From positions 2,430-66,429 of the forward strand of contig JAGWAT010000003.1 of assembly GCA_021296265.1 (NCBI GenBank): a stretch of DNA of 64,000 nucleotides, written 5' to 3'. Made by a program: the position numbers and the translations under genes. The number at the start of each line of letters is the position of its first letter. Positions within the stretch are counted from its first letter, which is position 1. Below are positions 35,342 through 44,764 of this stretch, in pieces. The stretch is from Alphaproteobacteria bacterium. GTDB taxonomy: Bacteria; Pseudomonadota; Alphaproteobacteria; TMED109. The notes under the pieces are model-generated. The model saw nothing but the letters and a program-made list of their open reading frames with translations. It was not told the DNA's origin and did no database searches.

Positions 35342-36289
35342 ATGCAGCACTTCCTCGACTTCGAAGGGCCGATCGCCGAGCTCGAAGGCAAGATTCGCGA
35401 GCTCCGCCACCTAAGCGGCGAAAGCGACCTCAACATCGTCGAGGAAGTCGCGCGCTTGCAGTCGAAGACGCAGCTCCTCCTCCAGCAGACTTACGCCAAG
35501 CTCACACCGTGGCAGCTGACGCAGGTCGCCCGTCATCCGGATCGGCCGCACACGTTGGATTACGTCGGGGCGCTAATCGAGGATTTTCAGCCACTGGCCG
35601 GCGACCGGTGCTTCGGCGAAGACCATGCGATGGTGGGTGGCCTTGGCCGGTTCCGGTCACGTTCCGTGGTCGTGCTTGGGCACGAGAAGGGGCGCGAGAC
35701 CGCCGAGCGGGTGCGCCGCAATTTCGGGATGGCCCGGCCGGAGGGCTACCGCAAGGCGGTGCGCCTGATGCGGCTGGCCGACCGGTTCCAGTTGCCGATC
35801 GTCAGCTTCGTGGACACAGCTGGAGCGTATCCGGGCGTCGGCGCCGAACAACGGGGCCAGGCGGAAGCCATCGCGCAGGCGATCCGGACCTGCCTGTCCG
35901 TCGGGACGCCCATCGTGAGCGTGATCATCGGCGAGGGCGGCTCGGGCGGCGCCGTCGCCATCGCGTCGGCCGACCGGGTCCTGATGCTCGAGAACAGCGT
36001 GTACTCCGTGATCTCTCCCGAAGGATGCGCGTCAATTCTTTGGCGCACCAACGACCAGGCCGACGCCGCCGCCGAAGCGCTCCGCCTGACCGCGGCGGAC
36101 ATGAAGAACCTGGGCGTGGCTGATACCGTCATTCCTGAGCCTGTCGGCGGGGCCCACCGCAACCCGGACCCCGTCCTCAAGTCCGTGGGCCGGCACCTGG
36201 AAACGGCGCTGACGGCGCTCGAGGGCAAGGACCCACACACACTGGTCGCGGCGCGGCGCAAGAAGTACATAGACTTCCGCCGTATATAA
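35342..36289 (+). CDS. accA: Acetyl-CoA carboxylase carboxyltransferase subunit alpha
   Basis: A 315-residue subunit that with AccD transfers CO2 from carboxybiotin to acetyl-CoA, the committed step of fatty-acid synthesis. The N-terminal coiled segment (FEGPIAELEGKIRELRHL) is typical. Core motifs follow: PDRPHTLDYVGAL, the oxyanion region PGVGAEQRGQAEAIA, IGEGGSGGAVAI, and SVISPEGCASILW. I chose the ATG at 35342; an in-frame GTG lies nine bases upstream. It is the last gene of the coupled xerD run, 30 bases before the MFS gene. AccD is not in the window. Confidence 0.95.
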   Translation: MQHFLDFEGPIAELEGKIRELRHLSGESDLNIVEEVARLQSKTQLLLQQTYAKLTPWQLTQVARHPDRPHTLDYVGALIEDFQPLAGDRCFGEDHAMVGGLGRFRSRSVVVLGHEKGRETAERVRRNFGMARPEGYRKAVRLMRLADRFQLPIVSFVDTAGAYPGVGAEQRGQAEAIAQAIRTCLSVGTPIVSVIIGEGGSGGAVAIASADRVLMLENSVYSVISPEGCASILWRTNDQADAAAEALRLTAADMKNLGVADTVIPEPVGGAHRNPDPVLKSVGRHLETALTALEGKDPHTLVAARRKKYIDFRRI

Positions 36290-36319
36290 ATCCGTCCGTT
36301 CCGGCCTGGGGGCCGTCCC

Positions 36320-37483
36320 ATGCCGGCTGTCCTGCTAATCGTCGCGATCGACATGATGGGATTCGGGATCATCATCCCGATGCTCCCGTTCTACGCGGAA
36401 AGCCACGGTGGCAATCCGCAGCAGATCGCACTGCTGATGACCACGTTTTCCGCAGCGCAGCTCGTCATGTCACCGCTTTGGGGGGGATTGTCGGATCGCT
36501 GGGGCAGGAAACCGATCCTGCTTTCAACCTTCGCTGGCGGAATCGGCGCATACCTCCTGCTTCTCAACGCTGAATCGTTCATGGGCCTGGTGATCGCCAG
36601 GGCGGTGGCCGGGGCGATGGCCGGCAATCTCGCTGTCGCCCAGGCCTACATCGCAGACGTGACCGCTCCAGAGGATCGTACCCGGGGTATGGGACTATTC
36701 GGGGCAGCACTGTCCGTCGGCTTTGTGGCTGGCCCAGCGGTCGGAGGCGTGCTCGCCGGCATTGATCCTTCCAACCTGGATTTCTCGTCGCCGCTCGTCG
36801 CTGCGATCGGTGTCTCGGCAATAGCGTGGTTGCTGGGCTTGGTACTCATGCGGGAGCCGGAGCGCCGCAGCACCCCCGAGACGGGCCGCAACCCGTTGGC
36901 ACGTCTGATGCCGGCCTTAACCAGCGCCTTCTGCGCCGGCTTGGTCTTCCTGTACTTCGGTGTCACGATAGTACTCGCCGGAATGGAATCGACCTTCGCA
37001 CTTTGGTCCGAACGAGTCCTGCACTGGGGCCCACTCGAGAACGGATACCTGTTCGCCGGCGCGAGCGCACTGGGCGTCGTGGTGCAAGGGTTCCTGGTAG
37101 GGCGCGTGGCCAAGGGGATCGGCAACCCCGCTACCACGGCAATTGGCATTGTTCTGATGGGAATTGGAATGGGAGGGATTGCGGCCAGCACTGACCTCGT
37201 ACTTCTGATCCCGGCACTTGTCGCGCTGGTGTTCGGGCTCGGATTCGCCAACCCGGCCCTGGCCGCGCTGATCGCCGGCACAGTCCAGCGCGGCAGCGCG
37301 GGTGCCGCTTTCGGAGTTTCGCAGTCGGCAGCGTCCCTCGCCCGCATTATCGGTCCAGCCGTCGCCGGCGCCGGCTTCCATCACGTGAGTCTGACGTGGC
37401 CGTACACGGCCGGTGCGGTTTTCGCCGCAGTTATGGCGGTCGGGGCAGTAGCGCTCTTCCGAAAGTATGCCCCGGTCGACTAA
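36320..37483 (+). CDS. MFS transporter, TetA-like drug:proton antiporter
   Basis: A 387-residue permease with twelve predicted helices. The first-helix motif DMMGFGIIIPMLPFYAES and motif A GGLSDRWGRKPIL (between helices 2 and 3), followed by RAVAGAMAGNLAVAQAYIADVT, match the TetA(A)-like DHA1 group. These mostly export drugs or metabolites. The actual substrate is unknown, and there is no divergent TetR-type regulator beside it. Its TAA stop is directly followed by the GTG of the Nudix gene, so the two are likely cotranscribed. Confidence 0.85.
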   Translation: MPAVLLIVAIDMMGFGIIIPMLPFYAESHGGNPQQIALLMTTFSAAQLVMSPLWGGLSDRWGRKPILLSTFAGGIGAYLLLLNAESFMGLVIARAVAGAMAGNLAVAQAYIADVTAPEDRTRGMGLFGAALSVGFVAGPAVGGVLAGIDPSNLDFSSPLVAAIGVSAIAWLLGLVLMREPERRSTPETGRNPLARLMPALTSAFCAGLVFLYFGVTIVLAGMESTFALWSERVLHWGPLENGYLFAGASALGVVVQGFLVGRVAKGIGNPATTAIGIVLMGIGMGGIAASTDLVLLIPALVALVFGLGFANPALAALIAGTVQRGSAGAAFGVSQSAASLARIIGPAVAGAGFHHVSLTWPYTAGAVFAAVMAVGAVALFRKYAPVD

Positions 37484-38338
37484 GTGACGGGACTCACCGC
37501 CAGCCTTGGTACCTGCGCTAACGCGGATCTTGACCAGTTCCGCACGCTGCTGATCGACGGCGCGGTCGCAGGACGCGTTCACCGGCGGCGGGTGCCGTTT
37601 CTGCTTGAACGGTTCCGATGGCTGCGGCACGACCGGAACTCTCTCCGCTGGGACGGAGACGATCCGTGCAGCCGCACGAGCAAGCTCGCCGAGGCGATGC
37701 CGATTCTCGCGGAGGCCGAGATGGCGCGAACGGCAACCGGGGAGCAGTTCGACGTGGTCCGCCCATTCGGCGGAATACCTCTGGCGCAATGCGATCGCGC
37801 CCTGTTGCCCGCCTTCGGGTTTCCAGGATACGGCGTCCACCTCGTCGGCTACGTGGCCCATGCCGACGGCCCCCGGATCTGGATCCCCCGGCGGGCGCAC
37901 GACCGGGACGTGGCACCCGGTCAACTCGACAACACCGTCGGCGGCGGCATCGCCTCGGGAATGAGCGTCGCCGAAACGCTGCGAAAAGAGGCATGGGAAG
38001 AAGCGGGCCTGGAACCAGCTCTGGTGGACACCGCGCGACCTGCAGGCGCACTCGCGTACCTGCACCAGGAGGGCGAGTTCCTCCGGGACGACACTCTGTT
38101 CGTCTACGATCTCCCCATGCCGCCAGAGATCCGACCGCGCAATCTGGATGGCGAGGTCCAGGACTTCTCGCTGATGCCCTGGCAGCAAGTGCTCGAGCTG
38201 CTGCGCGACGGTACGCCCTTCAAGTTCAATTGCGGCCCGGTGCTGATCGACTTCCTGCTGCGCCACGGCCTGCTCGATCCGGATTGGGAACCCGACTACT
38301 CGGGCCTCGCACGGATCCTCCGGCGGCCGGCGAACTGA
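37484..38338 (+). CDS. Nudix hydrolase with DUF4743 (thiamine-phosphate-related type)
   Basis: A 284-residue protein with an N-terminal DUF4743-like half and a C-terminal Nudix fold. The Nudix box lies at about 153-175 (GGGIASGM, then LRKEAWEEAGL). Its REUXEE core is present as KEAWEEAG, and the upstream Glu of the classic box is replaced by Met, as often seen in this subgroup. Relatives in yeast and plants hydrolyse oxidised thiamine diphosphates. The GTG start directly follows the MFS stop with no gap. Function as a thiamine-damage hydrolase is inferred from the family. Confidence 0.82.
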   Translation: MTGLTASLGTCANADLDQFRTLLIDGAVAGRVHRRRVPFLLERFRWLRHDRNSLRWDGDDPCSRTSKLAEAMPILAEAEMARTATGEQFDVVRPFGGIPLAQCDRALLPAFGFPGYGVHLVGYVAHADGPRIWIPRRAHDRDVAPGQLDNTVGGGIASGMSVAETLRKEAWEEAGLEPALVDTARPAGALAYLHQEGEFLRDDTLFVYDLPMPPEIRPRNLDGEVQDFSLMPWQQVLELLRDGTPFKFNCGPVLIDFLLRHGLLDPDWEPDYSGLARILRRPAN

Positions 38339-38359
38339 TGCGTTGTCCGGCGGCGGCCG

Positions 38360-39778
38360 CTACCGCAGGTCCCGCGTCCTGAGCCCACCCACGGCCTCAA
38401 GCAGGCGATAGCTTTCCACGATCCGGTCCCGCTCGGCCCGCAGGGCGTCAATCTTCTGCTCGACCAGGACGCGCTGGGCATCCAGCACTTCCCGCAGCGA
38501 ACGCCTGCCGACGTCCGCTTCGTGCCGAATGTGCTCCAGTGCAGTTGCCGATGCGGCCACGGCGGTCGAGATGGCAGCGCTGCGCTCCCGCGCGGCCTGC
38601 AGGTTGTACCAGGCGCTCTCCGACTTCTGCGCCGCTTCCAGCCGGGCCGCCATCCACTCCTCGCGGCGCTGCAGGTACAGTCGCTTGGCCTGGCTCAGCC
38701 GGGCCTTGACCGCGCCGGCCTGGTAGATCGGCACACGCAAACGGAGCCCCGCGCTGATGTCTCCCCGACGCTCCGTCGCCGCCGAATCGGGGCTCGTCAG
38801 AGGCGCACCGGGGAGGAAGAACCGCTGGCCGTGGTCCCGCTTGTTGGTCACGGACATGGATCCCACGAGATCCAGCGTCGGGCCGGCCTCGCCCTGCACG
38901 GCACGCATGGCATGTTCCGCCGCACGCAGAGCGTGTTCGGCCACACGCACGGACGGTCCCACGTGCTCGGCGGCGCGGCGGGCGTCGTCGAGCGTGGGCG
39001 GCAGCAGCAAGGGATCGGGCTCGGCCGCGGGTTCGAGTGCGCCTGGTGCCGCGCCCACGAGCTTCTCCAGCAGGGACCGCTCGATCGCAAGCTCCGCTCG
39101 GGCGGACAGGATCGCGGTGGCGGCAACCGCCCGTTCGGCCTCCGCCTGTGCGACATCGCTGCGGGTGCGCTCCCCCACCTCGAACAGGACACGCGCCTCC
39201 CGGGCGCGCTCCTCGAACGCCGCCAGCGCCTCCTCTCGGTGCACCACCGTCTGTTCGGCCAGGAGGGCGTCCAGGTACGTGATGGCAACACGCAGCAGCA
39301 CGTCCTGCTGGACATCCTGTGCCACCGCAATGCTCCGGCGCGCGGTGCGGCGGGCCTGGCGCAGCATCGCAGTATCGCTTCCGCCGCGGTAGAGGCTGTG
39401 TTGGTACACCAGCCCGAGCGTGACCTGTCCGGTAGTGGACGCCCCCGAGTGGTCGCCCTCCCGAATGGCCGTCGTGTCCAGCCAGTTGTAGGCGACGTCG
39501 ACACTGGCGAACCCATAGACCGTGGGAAACCACGCGGAACGCGCGACGGCGACGGCGGCATAGTCCGCGTTGGCGGCTTCGCGGGCCGCCCGCACCGTCG
39601 GATTGGCCGAAGCGGCAAGCACGAGGGCCTCTTTCAGCGTAAGACCGTGAGCCGATGGAATGGTGGCCATGACCCCTGCCGAAACGGCCAGGATTACGTT
39701 CCGAAGCCGCCGCTCTCGCTTCGCCGGCAGCCGGCCCGGGCCCCGGAACCACTTCGGGCGCACATCAGGTTCCATCAT
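38360..39778 (-). CDS. TolC-family outer-membrane channel protein
   Basis: About 472 residues. The signal region is RRLRNVILAVSAGVMATIPSAHG. The mature start LTLKEALVLAASANPTVRAAR is the standard OEP repeat opening, and a second OEP repeat begins near residue 240 (PTLDDARRAAEHVGPSVRVAE). Long heptad-like helices with many Ala, Arg and Glu make up the tunnel. The open frame reaches 39892, but residues before the Met-Met at 39778 look non-coding. It is transcribed away from the NfeD gene with 348 empty bases between, and no inner-membrane partner is nearby. It likely exports type I substrates or drugs. Confidence 0.86.
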   Translation of the reverse strand: MMEPDVRPKWFRGPGRLPAKRERRLRNVILAVSAGVMATIPSAHGLTLKEALVLAASANPTVRAAREAANADYAAVAVARSAWFPTVYGFASVDVAYNWLDTTAIREGDHSGASTTGQVTLGLVYQHSLYRGGSDTAMLRQARRTARRSIAVAQDVQQDVLLRVAITYLDALLAEQTVVHREEALAAFEERAREARVLFEVGERTRSDVAQAEAERAVAATAILSARAELAIERSLLEKLVGAAPGALEPAAEPDPLLLPPTLDDARRAAEHVGPSVRVAEHALRAAEHAMRAVQGEAGPTLDLVGSMSVTNKRDHGQRFFLPGAPLTSPDSAATERRGDISAGLRLRVPIYQAGAVKARLSQAKRLYLQRREEWMAARLEAAQKSESAWYNLQAARERSAAISTAVAASATALEHIRHEADVGRRSLREVLDAQRVLVEQKIDALRAERDRIVESYRLLEAVGGLRTRDLR

Positions 39779-40126
39779 CCGCCACACGCTTTCGTCAGCG
39801 GGCCGAGGGGATCGCTGGTCGCATCGCAAGACGAAACGCGGCGGGACCCCCCGGCGCGGCTCGCGATCCACCGCCTGATCCGGGGCGTCCACGTTGTCCG
39901 CCGGCGCCGGCAGCCGGGCAAGGTGATCCGGCCAATCAATCCATCCCGTTGGTCACAGCGGTCATCGTTCGGTGCCCACGTACGGCGATTTCCGCACCCG
40001 ACGCTATCCAGCGGGCACGTGGGGCCTCTCGTCGGCAGCCGACCGCCCGAAGCATGGTAGCCGACGCGGGCAACGGACAGGTGACCGCGGCCTGCCGTCA
40101 AGCGCGGGGGCCCCACGACGTCGCCG
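39779..40126. other. Intergenic region upstream of the TolC-like gene
   Basis: About 350 bases. Only reading frames with no family likeness cross it. It should contain the tolC-like promoter for the minus strand; no clear hexamer pair stands out. No repeats or hairpin with a T-run were seen. Confidence 0.35.
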
Positions 40127-40600
40127 TCAATCGCGAACGCGGCGGACCAACAGCGTCACGCCGTCCGCGCCGATGACCTCCACTTCGGTGTTGGGCGCAA
40201 GGGTCTCACCCGTCTCGCTTCGCACCTGCCAGACGCTGTCGTCGAACGTCACGCGGCCCCGCCCGCCACGCAACCCGTCAGCAAGCACGGCGCGTCTGCC
40301 AAGGTACTGCGCCGTTCGCACGTTCAAATCGGGACGGTCGCTTCCGGCCTGCCGTCGCCGCCCGATCACGTGCTCCCAAGCGAAGGCGGCGGCACCGGAA
40401 GCCAGCGCTAAGATCAGAACCTGATAGCGCCAATCGAGTTCGGGCACGAAGGCGACAACCACGCCTGCCACGAAGCATCCCGCGGCTGGCCACACGAGGA
40501 CGGTCGTCGTGACGAATGCCTCCAACGCGAGGAGTGCGAGCCCAAACGCCCACCAGTGCCAGAACTCAATGGCCCAGAGCCATCCAATCAGGACATCCAC
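40127..40600 (-). CDS. NfeD-like membrane protein
   Basis: A 157-residue short NfeD homologue. The N-terminal part has four hydrophobic stretches (LIGWLWAIEFWHWWAFGLALLAL, AFVTTTVLVWPAAGCFVAGVVVAFV, and the helix around VLILALASGAAAF). The C-terminal OB-like domain ends with RVTFDDSVWQVRSETGETLAP and VEVIGADGVTLLVR. The start is GTG at 40600. It lies 12 bases downstream of the SPFH gene. SPFH and NfeD proteins form a paired membrane-microdomain system, so the two almost certainly work together. The exact role is unknown. Confidence 0.9.
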   Translation of the reverse strand: MDVLIGWLWAIEFWHWWAFGLALLALEAFVTTTVLVWPAAGCFVAGVVVAFVPELDWRYQVLILALASGAAAFAWEHVIGRRRQAGSDRPDLNVRTAQYLGRRAVLADGLRGGRGRVTFDDSVWQVRSETGETLAPNTEVEVIGADGVTLLVRRVRD

Positions 40601-40612
40601 CGTGCCCCGCTC

Positions 40613-41668
40613 CTAGTCGCCCGCGTTCGGCACCGACCCCCGCGCCGGCGTCACCGGCTCTGTCGGCCGGTCGGCGATGACAGCAGCGGGAGCACTTGCG
40701 ACGGGAGCGGACGCTGCGGAAGGCGAGGGCCGGTCTCCGTCTGCCCCGAACACCGACTTCGCGATCTCCGCAATGCCGCCGAGGCTGCCAATTAGGCTGG
40801 ACGCTTCAACCGGAAACAGTACCACTCGCTGGTTGGGTGCGGTCGCCAGGCCGCCGATCGCCTCCACGTACTTCTGCGCCACAAAATAGTTGATCGCATT
40901 GGTGTCCCCGGCGGCGATCGCGGCCGACATCGAGGTCGTGGCGTGGGCTTCGGCCTGTGCTTCGCGCTCTCTCGCCTCGGCGTCGCGGAACGCTGCCTCC
41001 CGCCGGCCTTCCGCCTCGAGGATCGCTGCCTGCTTGAGTCCCTCGGCCCGCAGGATGGCCGATTGCTTCTCCCCCTCCGCCTGGAGCACCTCGGCGCGCT
41101 TGTCCCGCTCCGCCTTCATCTGCCGGCCCATGGCCTCGACCAGGTCGGCGGGCGGCCGGAGATCCTTGATCTCCACGCGCGTCACCTTGACCCCCCAGGG
41201 ATTGGTGGCGGCGTCGATCACCCGCAGCAGCCGGGCGTTGATATCGTCCCGCTTCGACAGGATGTCGTCCAGGGACATCGCACCCAGGACGCTCCGGATG
41301 TTGGTCATGGCGAGGTTGATCATGGCGCCCTTGAGGTTCTGCACCTCGTAGGCGGCGCGGGGCGAGTCGACCACCTGAAAGAACGCCACGCCGTCCGCGG
41401 TGATGGTGGCGTTGTCCTGGGAAATCACGTCCTGCGACGGGATGTCGAGGACGGTTTCACGCATCGATAGCCGTTGGCCGACGCGGTCGATGATCGGCAC
41501 GATCAGGCGCAAGCCCGGCGGCAGGGTGCGCACGTAGCGGCCGAAACGTTCAACCGTCCACTGCTCGGCTTGCGGCACCTGCTTCACCCCGGACAGGACC
41601 ACGACCGCCATCACGGCCACGACCGCCAGGACGAAGACAAGGAACGGGCTCAGGCTGTATGCCTCCAT
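40613..41668 (-). CDS. SPFH/Band 7 (stomatin-like, QmcA-type) membrane protein
   Basis: A 351-residue protein. It starts with a membrane anchor (FLVFVLAVVAVMAVVVLSGV, about residues 10-29), followed by the SPFH/Band 7 domain (QAEQWTVERFGRYVRTLPPG, TITADGVAFFQVVDS). A coiled region rich in Lys, Glu and Ala follows (GEKQSAILRAEGLKQAAIL-type repeats, about 205-245). The Pro/Ala-rich C-terminus looks disordered. It anchors large oligomers in membrane domains and often modulates FtsH-type proteases. It is the first gene of the SPFH-NfeD pair. Confidence 0.92.
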   Translation of the reverse strand: MEAYSLSPFLVFVLAVVAVMAVVVLSGVKQVPQAEQWTVERFGRYVRTLPPGLRLIVPIIDRVGQRLSMRETVLDIPSQDVISQDNATITADGVAFFQVVDSPRAAYEVQNLKGAMINLAMTNIRSVLGAMSLDDILSKRDDINARLLRVIDAATNPWGVKVTRVEIKDLRPPADLVEAMGRQMKAERDKRAEVLQAEGEKQSAILRAEGLKQAAILEAEGRREAAFRDAEAREREAQAEAHATTSMSAAIAAGDTNAINYFVAQKYVEAIGGLATAPNQRVVLFPVEASSLIGSLGGIAEIAKSVFGADGDRPSPSAASAPVASAPAAVIADRPTEPVTPARGSVPNAGD

Positions 41669-41719
41669 GTCAATGGTCTCCCGTGGATTAAACGCAGCGC
41701 CAGCCCTGCACCCGGCAGA

Positions 41720-43120
41720 CTACGGCAATACGATCGGAACGTTGTCAAACAGCGATTCGTTCCACAGCAAGTGCACCCAGATGCCGACCGCGTAGCCCAC
41801 CGCGATCACGGGGGTCCAGCGCAGGTGCGAGAAGAAGGTGTAGATGCCGCGCGCCTGCCCCATCAGGGCCACGCCCGCTGCCGAGCCGATCGAGATCATG
41901 CTGCCGCCGACCCCCGCGGCGTACGTCACGAGCAGCCACTGCCCCTCGTCCATGGAGGGGAAAGCAGTGAGCACCGCGAACATCACCGGGATGTTGTCGA
42001 CGATGGCGGACAGGACCCCGACCAGCGAGTTTGCCCACGTGTTGCCGAGCCCGCCATAGACCACTTCGGTGGACAGGGCGAGATAGCCGAAATTGGCCAG
42101 GCCGCCCACGCACATGAGCACCCCGTAGAAGAAGAAGAGCGTATCCCACTCGCCGCGGCCCACCGTCTGGAAGATGTCGAAAATGTCGTCGTCGTTGCGC
42201 TCTTGGCGGACATCCTGGCGCCGCAGGAGCAGGCTGAACCAGCAGAGCACCCCGAAGCCCGCCAGCATGCCGAAGGCCGGCGGCACGTGGAACAGCTGGT
42301 GGGACGACACCGTGAAGCAGATGGTCGCGAGGAATAGGGCAACGACCATCAGGGCACCCGTGCGGAGCTGCACCGTGTCCGAAGCGACCGTGGGCTGCCG
42401 ATTTGGCACCGCGAAGTGCATGACCGCCGCCGGGATGACGAAGCTGACGGCGGACGGCACGAAGATCGCGAAGAAGTCCCCGAACGACAGCACGCCTTTC
42501 TGCCACACCATCAGCGTCGTGATGTCGCCAAACGGACTGAACGCGCCGCCGGCATTGGCGGCAACCACGATGTTGGTGGCCGCGACGGCGACGAACCGCG
42601 GCTGGCCCTTGCCGACGGCCATCACCACGGCACACATCACGAGGGCGGTGGTGAGGTTGTCCGCAATGGGGGACAGAAAGAACGCGATGATGCCGGTGAT
42701 CCAGAACACCTTCCGGAGGCCGAAGCCGCGCGACACCAGCCACGCACGGAGCCACTCGAAGACGTTCCGCTCGGTCATCGCATTGATGTACGTGATCGCC
42801 ACGAGGAGGAAGAAAAAGAGCTCGGCGAATTCCAGGAAGGTATGCCGGAAGGCATCCTGCAATGCGTGCTGCTCGGCCCCGACCTCCCCGGCCGCAACCG
42901 CCAGCAGGACCCAGATCGCGGCACCGCCGATCAGCACCGGCTTGGATTTCCGGATGTGGGTGAACTCCTCCGTCATCACCACGAGGTAGGCGACGACGAA
43001 AACCACCAGCGCACACAGCCCGATCGGAGCTGACGTAAGACCAAGATTCATTCCGCCGCTCGCCTCGGCAGCCAGAGCCGGGGTCGGGGCGAGCAGCAGC
43101 AAGGCGGCGATGATGCGCAT
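41720..43120 (-). CDS. nhaD: Sodium:proton antiporter NhaD
   Basis: About 466 residues, an inner-membrane antiporter of the ion-transporter superfamily. A signal-like first segment (IIAALLLLAPTPALAAEA) is cleaved or forms helix 1. About eleven more helices follow. The family signature VVAANAGGAFSPFGDITTLM lies near residue 200, and a matching ADNLTTALVM and VDNIPVMFAVL appear in the two halves. I chose ATG 43120 because residues before it (frame open to 43261) lack family likeness. NhaD is typical of marine or halotolerant bacteria and suggests a saline habitat. Confidence 0.92.
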   Translation of the reverse strand: MRIIAALLLLAPTPALAAEASGGMNLGLTSAPIGLCALVVFVVAYLVVMTEEFTHIRKSKPVLIGGAAIWVLLAVAAGEVGAEQHALQDAFRHTFLEFAELFFFLLVAITYINAMTERNVFEWLRAWLVSRGFGLRKVFWITGIIAFFLSPIADNLTTALVMCAVVMAVGKGQPRFVAVAATNIVVAANAGGAFSPFGDITTLMVWQKGVLSFGDFFAIFVPSAVSFVIPAAVMHFAVPNRQPTVASDTVQLRTGALMVVALFLATICFTVSSHQLFHVPPAFGMLAGFGVLCWFSLLLRRQDVRQERNDDDIFDIFQTVGRGEWDTLFFFYGVLMCVGGLANFGYLALSTEVVYGGLGNTWANSLVGVLSAIVDNIPVMFAVLTAFPSMDEGQWLLVTYAAGVGGSMISIGSAAGVALMGQARGIYTFFSHLRWTPVIAVGYAVGIWVHLLWNESLFDNVPIVLP

Positions 43121-43249
43121 AGAACACACTCGAGTGGGAACGGCCGGAAACGACTTGGACCCGTATAGCCCAGCACTCCGTTTGCCGCCACTGCCTGACG
43201 CCGGGTGCACTATGCTTGCCCGACGCCGACATAGGATGGGGAGGCCGGA

Positions 43250-43639
43250 ATGGCGGTCCAACTACGCACTCTCGACCACGTGACGGTTCGCACCGGCGAT
43301 CTCGATGCGTCGCTGGCGTTCTATCGTGAGGTCCTTGGATTGGAAATCGCCGACTGGCGCCCCCCGTTCAGTTTCGACGGAGCGTGGTTGGCGCTGGCCG
43401 GGCACGCCGTGGTGCACCTCGTAGCCGGGCGGGCGGTGGCCGACCCCGACGGCGCCGTCGACCATTTCGCAATCGCCGGCGCGGGCTCCCCGGAAACCGC
43501 CAAAGCCGAGCTGACGGCCAGAAACATCACCTTCGACGAGCGCGAAACTCCGGACGGACGCTTCCGGCAGCTGTTCGTAAGGGACCCCGATGGCGTGAAG
43601 ATCGAGATCGTCTTCGATCAGCAGCGGCCGGTTGCCTGA
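43250..43639 (+). CDS. VOC family (glyoxalase/bleomycin-resistance-like) protein
   Basis: A 129-residue two-module VOC protein. Module one begins LDHVTVRTGDLDASLAFYRE with a metal-ligand His. Module two has VDHFAIAG with the second His, and RDPDGVKIEIVF ends with the conserved Glu. Such proteins isomerise, lyse or oxygenate substrates, or sequester drugs. The length suggests a single-domain dimer. It converges with the maleylacetate reductase gene (32 bases apart) and is divergent from nhaD. The substrate is unknown. Confidence 0.85.
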   Translation: MAVQLRTLDHVTVRTGDLDASLAFYREVLGLEIADWRPPFSFDGAWLALAGHAVVHLVAGRAVADPDGAVDHFAIAGAGSPETAKAELTARNITFDERETPDGRFRQLFVRDPDGVKIEIVFDQQRPVA

Positions 43640-43671
43640 CGCACCGCCGCGCGGCGGCACCCCGCCCACGT

Positions 43672-44736
43672 TCACGCGGGAGCCGCGCCGCGCCAGGCGT
43701 TGGTCAGCATGACCCGGAGGGGCGCCGCGGAGAGCGGGCGCGGGTTCGCGCACGGGGCAGCCAGGATCATGGCGACCGCCTCCTCGATGCCCGCTTCTGG
43801 GAAGCCGAGATCCCGCAGTGCCAGAGGCGCCTCGACCCGGCGCATGAGGTCGTACATGGCACTGGCTGCATCCGGGCCGGCAGCGCCAAGCGCCCGACCG
43901 ATGCGGACCATCGCAGCCGGTGCAGCGGCCACGTTGTACGCAATCGAATGGGGCAGGAGGGCCGTGTGCGTCTCGGCGTGTGGCAGCCCCCAGCTCCCAC
44001 CGACCACGTGGGCCGCCTTGTGATGGAGGGCAATGCCGGCGGAAACGATCGGCTGGCCGCACAGCCAGGCAGCGCGCAGCCCGAGCCCCCATCCGTCTAG
44101 GTCGCGGGGCTCGGCCGCCAGCCGTTCGAGCGCTTGGGCCATCGTGCGCAGTCCCTCCTCCGCCAGAAGCGAGGCAAAGGGGTTGGCACCGGGGCTGTAG
44201 AACGCCTCGACGGCATGCGCGATCGCGTTGAAGCCGCTGGCAATGGCCACCGCCGGCGGCAGGGCCCGCACGAGCTCCGGATCGTAGATGATGGTCGTCG
44301 GCAGCATGCGCTCCGACTGATGGAGCCGTTTGACGCCATCTTCCAGCATGCCCTCCATGTCGGTCGACTCGGATCCCGAGAACGTGGTCGGGACGGCGAC
44401 GATGGGGACCTCCGCCGTGCGGGCAATCATCTTCGCGAGCCCGATGGCGGATCCGCCGCCGTACGCCACTAGGCTGTCCGCTTCGGCTTGCTGGGCGGCC
44501 GCCCGCCCTACCGCAACGACGTCAGCAGGAACGTGGGTGCGGGCCTCGGCGCAGACAGCACGGATCCGGCCGGGAAATTGCGCGGCCAGGGCCTCCGCCG
44601 CGCCGCGCCTGCCCGGCGTGCTGCAGATCAGGGCCCGGGTGGCGCCGATACGGCCGATCTCGTCGCCCAGCGAACCGATGGTGCCGGGGCCGTAGACGAC
44701 CCGGCCGGGCAGGCCGGTGTGGATGAACCCTTCCAT
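43672..44736 (-). CDS. Maleylacetate reductase-like iron-type alcohol dehydrogenase
   Basis: A 354-residue enzyme of the group III (iron-type) alcohol dehydrogenase fold, related to maleylacetate reductase, which reduces maleylacetate to 3-oxoadipate. Motifs are VAYGGGSAIGLAKM (NAD pocket), AVPTTFSGSESTDMEG (the PTT loop typical of MacA), LPTTIIYDPELV, and SGFNAIAHAVEAFYSPGANP with the metal-site His. A late LHHKAAHVVGGSWGLPHAETH holds further His ligands. It is the last gene of a three-gene minus-strand operon, 28 bases after the enolase-superfamily gene. MacA is the best match; other reductases of the clade are possible. Confidence 0.85.
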   Translation of the reverse strand: MEGFIHTGLPGRVVYGPGTIGSLGDEIGRIGATRALICSTPGRRGAAEALAAQFPGRIRAVCAEARTHVPADVVAVGRAAAQQAEADSLVAYGGGSAIGLAKMIARTAEVPIVAVPTTFSGSESTDMEGMLEDGVKRLHQSERMLPTTIIYDPELVRALPPAVAIASGFNAIAHAVEAFYSPGANPFASLLAEEGLRTMAQALERLAAEPRDLDGWGLGLRAAWLCGQPIVSAGIALHHKAAHVVGGSWGLPHAETHTALLPHSIAYNVAAAPAAMVRIGRALGAAGPDAASAMYDLMRRVEAPLALRDLGFPEAGIEEAVAMILAAPCANPRPLSAAPLRVMLTNAWRGAAPA

Positions 44737-44764
44737 GGCGATGCCCCGGCGGCCCGTCGGAGGC

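Noticed and set aside
38522-40060. 512-codon plus-strand frame opposite the TolC-like gene
   Set aside because: Arg/Gly/His-rich shadow; the TolC-like gene has a signal peptide and OEP repeats.
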